Positions 6,881-11,337 of a stretch of DNA of 11,337 bases are shown piece after piece. The stretch spans positions 1-11,337 of the forward strand of contig JAMDDV010000041.1 in NCBI GenBank assembly GCA_023488455.1. Direction: 5' to 3'. Below the pieces are notes generated by a model, which did no database searches, was not told where the DNA came from, and saw only the letters and a program-made list of their open reading frames with translations. Position numbers and translations under genes: made by a program. The first letter of the stretch is position 1. Every line of letters begins with the position of its first letter. The stretch is from Actinomycetota bacterium. GTDB lineage: Bacteria > Actinomycetota > Humimicrobiia > Hakubellales > JAMDDV01.

Positions 6881-6940
6881 TATGCATGCAAACATATATA
6901 CGCCTGTATGCATATTACATAAAAATAAATTTTTTTTCAA
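6881..6940 (-). promoter_or_regulatory. Promoter of the RHH-prenyltransferase operon with an overlapping inverted repeat
   Basis: On the minus strand TTGAAA (6935-6940), a 17-nt spacer and TAATAT (6912-6917) form a good sigma-70-type promoter. The start would be near 6905, about 35 nt from the ATG. The arms TATGCATGCA (6881-6890) and TGTATGCATA (6905-6914) are reverse complements with one mismatch and a 14-bp spacer; the right arm touches the -10 and covers the start site. Paired half-sites of this kind next to an RHH gene are what autoregulation would need. An alternative weaker promoter, TTGCTT-N18-TATAGT, lies further upstream. Confidence 0.6.
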
Positions 6941-6997
6941 ACTATAATTGCAGTTATATCGTGCAAGCAAATCCTATAAACAGTTTCTTTAAAGCAT

Positions 6998-8470
6998 TTA
7001 TTTTCTTTTAAAGTCTATATATCCACGCTCCACATCTGTGCGAACCAATTGCACGCGAAGCTTCTGGCCAACCTTGACGCTCTTAAAATTATTATCCAGT
7101 TTTCCTTCAACAGGCGGATGCATGAGGCGGACCCATACACCTCTATCAGATGCGCCGGTGACAATAGCATCAAACTGCTCCCCGATTCTTGACTCCAGCA
7201 GTATTGCTCCTGCAGATTTTGTGATCTGCCGTTCAACTTTTTTCACTGTGTCCTCCTCTGCTGTGCAGTGTTCTGCAAGTTCTTCCAATTTATCATTGCT
7301 GTAAGGTACAGTGCTTCCTACCATGACTGCTTTCAGCAACCGTTGTGTAATCAAATCGGGATATCTACGGTTCGGGGCAGTGGAGTGAGCATAGTCTTTT
7401 ACCGCGAGGCCGAAGTGTCCCTCAATACTTTCTCCCGGAAATTGGACGACATATTCACCCGAACCAAGGAGTTTGATAATGCTCAGAGAGAGATCGGGAA
7501 AACGAAGAGGATCAATATCTTTAGCTGATACCAGGAATTGTTCCAAAGCTATTGCATCAGGCTTCTTGGGTAAAGTTGAGCCACGCTCTGCTGCAAGCTC
7601 GACTATCCTATCCCAGTTTTTAGGGGTACGTACCACGCGGCGAAACGAGGGAAACTGGTTTGATGTGAGATATTTTACAGTGACACCGTTTGCTGCGATC
7701 ATGAAGTTTTCAATTATCTCTTTGGCCCGGTTTCTGGTTTCAGCTTTCAAGTCTTTGAGCTCCTCTCCGCTAAAGACAGGACGGACTTCGATTGTTTCAA
7801 GATCAAGAGCACCATAGAGGTGGCGAAGCGTCTTCAGTTTCTGGGCCAGGCGGTCCTGTAAGCGCAGGTTTTCGTCCAAGCCTTTGACAGTACCTATTAC
7901 TTGTGGTACGGGCTTGTTACCTTCCAGCCAGTCAGCCACACTATTATATGCTAGCTTGGCCTGATTGCGTACCACCGCCCTATAGATTTCCGAATTCTGA
8001 AGAGTGCCATCCATGGAGAGAACTATTTCAATAACGATAGCCAGTCGATCTGATTCATAGTTAAGAGAGGTAAGATTTGTAGAGAGCTTTTCGGGCAGCA
8101 TAGGAAATGTTTGGGCGACTGTATAGACCGAGGTGGTATTTTGGCTCGCATGATTATCAATGGCTGACTGCCTTTTCACGAGAGCGTCAACATCGGCGAT
8201 TGCGATCCATACATTGGCTGTTCCATCGGAATTGGATTTAGCAACAGTTAGCTGATCCAGGTCAAGCGAATCATCATTGTCAATGGAACACCAAAGAAGG
8301 TTCCTGAGATCACGGACTGAATCCCTGCCTTGTGTCGCTGGTTTCCGGATTTCATTAAGCTCGGTAAGCACTTGATCTGGAAAATATGGAATAAGTCCTC
8401 TCTCAATCATCGCTTTATGAGCAATTCTTTTCAGGATTGAGCGGTGTTGTCTGTCGCTTGTATTTGTCAT
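6998..8470 (-). CDS. RNB-domain exoribonuclease (RNase II/R superfamily, short form with C-terminal S1)
   Basis: Numbered from M at 8470 this is a 490-residue 3'-5' RNA exonuclease. It lacks the N-terminal cold-shock domains of RNase R/II (usually 640-820 residues). The metal site CSIDNDDSLDLDQL (61-74) keeps D64, D70 and D72, equivalent to D201, D207 and D209 of E. coli RNase II; the fourth acid (D210) is Gln73. The C-terminal RNB block HFGLAVKDYAHSTAPNRRYPDL corresponds to the usual 'YtHfTSPiRRYaDL' with the RR pair kept. The last about 60 residues (from GEQFDAIVTG) form an S1-like OB fold. The reading frame stays open to ATG 8509, but that start has no ribosome site, whereas 8470 has AGGAGAGG 7 nt upstream. 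It lies 67 bp downstream of the ATP-grasp gene, possibly in one transcript. Base composition is visibly richer in G+C (45-57 percent in sampled 60-base lines) than its neighbours, which hints at acquisition by transfer. Confidence 0.9.
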   Translation of the reverse strand: MTNTSDRQHRSILKRIAHKAMIERGLIPYFPDQVLTELNEIRKPATQGRDSVRDLRNLLWCSIDNDDSLDLDQLTVAKSNSDGTANVWIAIADVDALVKRQSAIDNHASQNTTSVYTVAQTFPMLPEKLSTNLTSLNYESDRLAIVIEIVLSMDGTLQNSEIYRAVVRNQAKLAYNSVADWLEGNKPVPQVIGTVKGLDENLRLQDRLAQKLKTLRHLYGALDLETIEVRPVFSGEELKDLKAETRNRAKEIIENFMIAANGVTVKYLTSNQFPSFRRVVRTPKNWDRIVELAAERGSTLPKKPDAIALEQFLVSAKDIDPLRFPDLSLSIIKLLGSGEYVVQFPGESIEGHFGLAVKDYAHSTAPNRRYPDLITQRLLKAVMVGSTVPYSNDKLEELAEHCTAEEDTVKKVERQITKSAGAILLESRIGEQFDAIVTGASDRGVWVRLMHPPVEGKLDNNFKSVKVGQKLRVQLVRTDVERGYIDFKRK

Positions 8471-8477
8471 ATTATAT

Positions 8478-8485
8478 CCTCTCCT
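8478..8485 (-). promoter_or_regulatory. Strong ribosome binding site that fixes the RNB gene start at 8470
   Basis: The minus strand reads AGGAGAGG, then 7 nt, then ATG at 8470. The alternative upstream ATG at 8509 has no comparable purine-rich site, so the 13 residues it would add are probably not translated. Confidence 0.75.
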
Positions 8486-8537
8486 GTAAATCTCTATTGC
8501 GATTTTCATTAAATGGGAGTTTAATAATTTATTTCTC

Positions 8538-11126
8538 TTATTTTTTGAATATTCCGCAGACTGTTTTGCTGCTAATCATATCTGAAAAAAGGATCAGCCC
8601 CATATTTGACACATCATAAACTTTTATAATATTCATAAATTCACTACTATCCGTCTTTTCGCCAGTCCATAAATCCGGTAATATGCTCTTTTTATCCTCT
8701 AAAAAATCAGGTTTAAACTTTATCGTATTATCATCTTCAAGAATCGAAGCATAAAAAATGCCAGTTTCAACCAGGTCATTGAAAAAGTGAGTGCCAAAGG
8801 ACAATTCAGGCATATAGCCTGCATCCTTATAATAAATCTCACATATGACCTTGAAATTACTTATTTCAGCAAAAGATATTGTTATCCCCAATTCCGGGGA
8901 TGTGGTACCTATACGCCCTGGTGCCAGAAGCATCATCGCTTTTTCTTTATCTTTAAAATACTGGTTTATTCTGCCAATTATTCTCGCCACAGTATGCTTT
9001 TTCTTATAGGGCAATCGATAATAGCCTGCAGGGTCAACCTGTATAACAATATCAATTGACTGGCTCACTGCACCACCCATAGTGCCTCCTGATAACTCAA
9101 AAAAAATTTTTCCATTTTCAATATCAGGAATAGTTACTTTTGCGCCAATTCCACCAACCTGTAAAGGCCTGCATTGCAGCAGATTGATCAAAAAGTCGCC
9201 TTGTTCCGTAAAATTACAGGTAAATTCAATATCCACCGGATAGTTGTATTCTTTCTGGATTACGGACATCAATTGCTTAAGTGTGCCTATAAAATCCTCC
9301 ATTTTTATAAGGCCTTCACAAGTGGAGAATATAATTTGTTCATATTTTCCCTGCTCCCTTAACAGTCTTTCCGTCTCATAATCATGCTCAAACATTATTT
9401 TTCTGTACCAGTCAGGAAGCTTTTGGGCTAATTCCGCTAAATTGGCTGATGAAAAAATATTTTTTTCAAGATCAAGGAAATCAATCCTGTGTTGTGAGTA
9501 GCGGCTTTTGCTGTTGCTGCTGGTTAGGGGAGTTAACTGCGGCTTATTAAGGCTTGCTATTCTTGGGTAATCACCACCAGTGCGTTCTACGGCCCTTGTT
9601 CCAAGTCCCATTACCAGTCTTACCATTCCGGCAACTGGATCTATATCCTTATGCCAGCGGTAAGAATTATATGAATAACCTACTCCTGCAGCACAAGGCA
9701 TAAAGACACTGTCAAACCTAAGACCGGAGACTCTTTGCACAAGAACTGCCATCTGCTCATCACTTTTACTCAAGCCTCGCTGCAGCCGGTATTCCAGTGC
9801 TGATTCATTCATAGTGCTGGCATAAACCTGCTTTACAGCTTTTTCAAAATTATTCAGCCTTTCCTCCAGACTGCCGCTGTTGACACAAAAGACCGACTCA
9901 TATTTTCCGGCAAATGCATTTTCGAAACTATCTTCCTGAAGGCTGCTTGAGCGAACAACAATAGGACTCTGCCCGTAATATTCCAGCATCCGCTTGAATT
10001 GTTCTCTTGTAGTATCAGGAAAAATTCCGTTTAATATTTTTTGCTTAAGCTTTTTTCCTGCTGAGAAATAATCTGCTTCGCTCTTTTGAGCTAGCCTTAG
10101 TTTCCAGCAATCGTTCTGCACGATATATGTATAATACACATCAGACCCGATATAAAATGAATCGTGGGGTTCAAGCCTGGCGGATATCCGGTGTATAATA
10201 TTTTCCACAATTTTTCTGGAAAGCAGCATTCCGGTGGCTTTGCCACCTATCTTTCCTGAGCCTATCATTCTTTCCTTTATAGCAATTAAATCCTTGATTT
10301 TAAAGTTAGCAGTAAGTAAGTCCGTCAGCTTTTTCTCTCGGCCCATAAGTCTTTCGCACATATCATTGGCTGTATCCTGTCCGGCCTTACCAAGATTCAT
10401 TTTAGCAAATAGAAAGAATCTGTCCCAACTGTCTAAATTCTGGTCATCCAGGACACTGGCCTTTTTTTCCACCAGTGCGTAGAACTTGCTTACGCTTAAT
10501 CCGCCTGTCAGCGCAGTAAAGCTATTTGAATTGTTTTTTTCGAATCTATGAGGCAGGAACATGCTGTTTGAATACCTTTTCCAAACCTTTAGAGGGTGGA
10601 TATATATTTCATCATTATCTGAATAAACATCCACCAGTATCTGTGTAGTTTCTCTGATTCTTGCTATTGTATCAAAAGAATGCCTGCCTCTTATGATGCC
10701 AAAGTATGCTACTGTGTTAAGCTCAAATAAAAGCGGGCAGGTCACTACAAAAAAGTTGCCCATCATCAGGTCCGCTGACCAGGCAGCCTGCAGTTCAGAA
10801 ATGCTGTCAAATATATAAAAAGCTTCCTGTCCTTCCAGTTTGATTATCTCCTGAACCCTCACTGTGAAGGCTTCAAAACCGGCATCAGCATCCAGCTCGA
10901 TTATTTTAAGGCCTTCCTGCTGCTTCAACAAGGGTTTGTGATGAGCAAATCTCATATATATCAGATTTCGTTTTTCCTTAATAGCCAACCTTGCAAACTG
11001 CTCAACAAAGAACAAATATTCTTCTATGTCTGAGACCTGCCAGACTACATTATCGCCAAGCCGGATAGAATCCAGGGTCTTGTCGATTCCCTCAACTCCG
11101 GAGCGTATTTTATCAAATGCCGGCAT
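8538..11126 (-). CDS. PEP/pyruvate-binding (PPDK_N) ATP-grasp protein with degenerate KaiC-like N-terminal domain
   Basis: 862 residues, probably cytoplasmic (no signal or membrane segment). Residues about 1-190 resemble a KaiC/RadA fold: the opening GVEGIDKTLD...LGDNVVWQV matches the KaiC entry, and YIFDSISEL (104-112) sits at the Walker B position. The P-loop GxGKT is absent: VSDIEEY follows directly. Residues about 285-655 are the ATP-grasp of PEP synthase/PPDK: GKIGGKATGM (291-300), VVRSSSLQEDS (390-400), AFAGKYESVF (404-413), VLVQRVSG (461-468), and E634 with LLQCRPLQ (649-656). The C-terminal 200 residues hold a conserved-looking block, APGRIGTTSPELG (735-747) to ELSFGTHFFNDLVE (774-787), that I cannot name. 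The phosphohistidine swivel domain and the TIM barrel of real PEP synthase/PPDK are absent, so those reactions cannot be completed by this protein alone. The start has AGGAG 7 nt upstream. It precedes the RNB gene on the same strand. Substrate and role are unknown. Confidence 0.88.
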   Translation of the reverse strand: MPAFDKIRSGVEGIDKTLDSIRLGDNVVWQVSDIEEYLFFVEQFARLAIKEKRNLIYMRFAHHKPLLKQQEGLKIIELDADAGFEAFTVRVQEIIKLEGQEAFYIFDSISELQAAWSADLMMGNFFVVTCPLLFELNTVAYFGIIRGRHSFDTIARIRETTQILVDVYSDNDEIYIHPLKVWKRYSNSMFLPHRFEKNNSNSFTALTGGLSVSKFYALVEKKASVLDDQNLDSWDRFFLFAKMNLGKAGQDTANDMCERLMGREKKLTDLLTANFKIKDLIAIKERMIGSGKIGGKATGMLLSRKIVENIIHRISARLEPHDSFYIGSDVYYTYIVQNDCWKLRLAQKSEADYFSAGKKLKQKILNGIFPDTTREQFKRMLEYYGQSPIVVRSSSLQEDSFENAFAGKYESVFCVNSGSLEERLNNFEKAVKQVYASTMNESALEYRLQRGLSKSDEQMAVLVQRVSGLRFDSVFMPCAAGVGYSYNSYRWHKDIDPVAGMVRLVMGLGTRAVERTGGDYPRIASLNKPQLTPLTSSNSKSRYSQHRIDFLDLEKNIFSSANLAELAQKLPDWYRKIMFEHDYETERLLREQGKYEQIIFSTCEGLIKMEDFIGTLKQLMSVIQKEYNYPVDIEFTCNFTEQGDFLINLLQCRPLQVGGIGAKVTIPDIENGKIFFELSGGTMGGAVSQSIDIVIQVDPAGYYRLPYKKKHTVARIIGRINQYFKDKEKAMMLLAPGRIGTTSPELGITISFAEISNFKVICEIYYKDAGYMPELSFGTHFFNDLVETGIFYASILEDDNTIKFKPDFLEDKKSILPDLWTGEKTDSSEFMNIIKVYDVSNMGLILFSDMISSKTVCGIFKK

Positions 11127-11200
11127 CTTTATTCTCCTAATAATGCTCTCATGATCGCAGAAATAGACATTTCTTAAGTACTGCAGCCCCTGATTTTCTC

Positions 11201-11222
11201 AAAGTATCATTTAAAAGTATCA
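11201..11222. repeat. Two direct copies of AAAGTATCA, 13 bp apart, in the ATP-grasp gene leader
   Basis: AAAGTATCA occurs at 11201-11209 and 11214-11222. It lies between the candidate promoter (11257-11285) and the start codon at 11126. No transposon ends or hairpin are associated with it. Confidence 0.5.
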
Positions 11223-11251
11223 CACATAATATTGAAATATCCAATCTAAAC

Positions 11252-11285
11252 ACAGGATATTAATACAGGATATTAATATTCTCAA
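11252..11285 (-). promoter_or_regulatory. Candidate promoter of the ATP-grasp gene built over a 13-bp tandem repeat
   Basis: ACAGGATATTAAT is repeated exactly in tandem (11252-11264, 11265-11277). On the minus strand TTGAGA (11280-11285), a 17-nt spacer and TAATAT (11257-11262) make a plausible promoter, with the -10 inside one repeat copy and an identical TAATAT in the other. The start near 11250 would give a leader of about 124 nt. The remaining leader shows only the AAAGTATCA pair and a short AGAAAT/ATTTCT hairpin. Confidence 0.4.
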
Positions 11286-11299
11286 TTGTTGCTAGCTTA

Positions 11300-11337
11300 T
11301 TAATGTTTCATAAGAAAATCAAGAGCTAAAGCAGGGA
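11300..11337 (-). CDS. Possible 3' end of an upstream minus-strand gene (11 codons)
   Basis: One minus-strand frame is open from the right edge to a TAA at 11300-11302 and reads PALALDFLMKH. The other two frames hit stops sooner. This is too short to identify and could be chance; it is noted because it ends just before the promoter region of the ATP-grasp gene. Confidence 0.2.
   Translation of the reverse strand, partial: PALALDFLMKH

Noticed and set aside
7015..7817. Overlapping ORFs on both strands inside the RNB gene
   Set aside because: They are shadow frames of the higher-GC RNB coding sequence, with no ribosome sites or recognisable domains.
8538..11126. Phosphoenolpyruvate synthase or pyruvate phosphate dikinase
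   Set aside because: Only the ATP-grasp half is present; there is no phosphohistidine motif and no PEP-binding TIM barrel. TGGDYPR near residue 516 is not the swivel-domain His motif.

Overview
The window is about 11.3 kb of AT-rich bacterial DNA. Most genes sit in the 30s percent GC by spot counts, with one clearly richer gene. Bacterial -35/-10 hexamers and AGGAG-type ribosome binding sites are visible. The genes suggest an uncultured, probably anaerobic or metabolically versatile bacterium. The cis-prenyltransferase resembles, as I remember it, the actinobacterial Rv1086 type, which hints at a low-GC actinobacterial or neighbouring lineage. I cannot fix the phylum from sequence alone. I see no tRNA, rRNA, CRISPR array, transposase or phage gene.

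Layout, left to right. (1) The 5' part of a membrane-anchored SPFH/stomatin-like protein on the minus strand runs off the left edge (1-710). Behind it is a control region with an extended -10 promoter and a nested palindrome (831-866). (2) A solitary AAA_14/DUF4143 ATPase lies on the minus strand (974-2194). A perfect 18-bp inverted repeat lies on top of its promoter. (3) Two plus-strand FAD oxidoreductase genes follow: an L-2-hydroxyglutarate oxidase-like enzyme (2502-3752) and a DAO-type flavoprotein with a C-terminal Rieske iron-sulfur domain (3804-5372). (4) Convergent to these is a minus-strand operon read from right to left: a ribbon-helix-helix (RHH) DNA-binding protein (6589-6870), a cis-prenyltransferase overlapping its 3' end (5819-6631), and a small two-helix membrane protein (5414-5773). 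The operon promoter carries an inverted repeat suited to an RHH autoregulator. (5) Further right on the minus strand are a large PEP/pyruvate-binding ATP-grasp protein with a degenerate KaiC-like front end (8538-11126) and, downstream of it, a compact RNB-family exoribonuclease (6998-8470). The last bases may hold the 3' tip of another minus-strand gene.

How the parts may work together. The two oxidoreductases could feed electrons from a hydroxy acid or amine to a common acceptor, but nothing in the sequence names that acceptor. The RHH/prenyltransferase/membrane-protein operon looks like a self-regulated lipid-carrier module. The ATPase gene looks self-regulated by its own internal helix-turn-helix. 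The least understood gene is the 862-residue ATP-grasp protein. It lacks the phosphohistidine and TIM-barrel domains of true PEP synthase or PPDK, and its KaiC-like domain has no P-loop.
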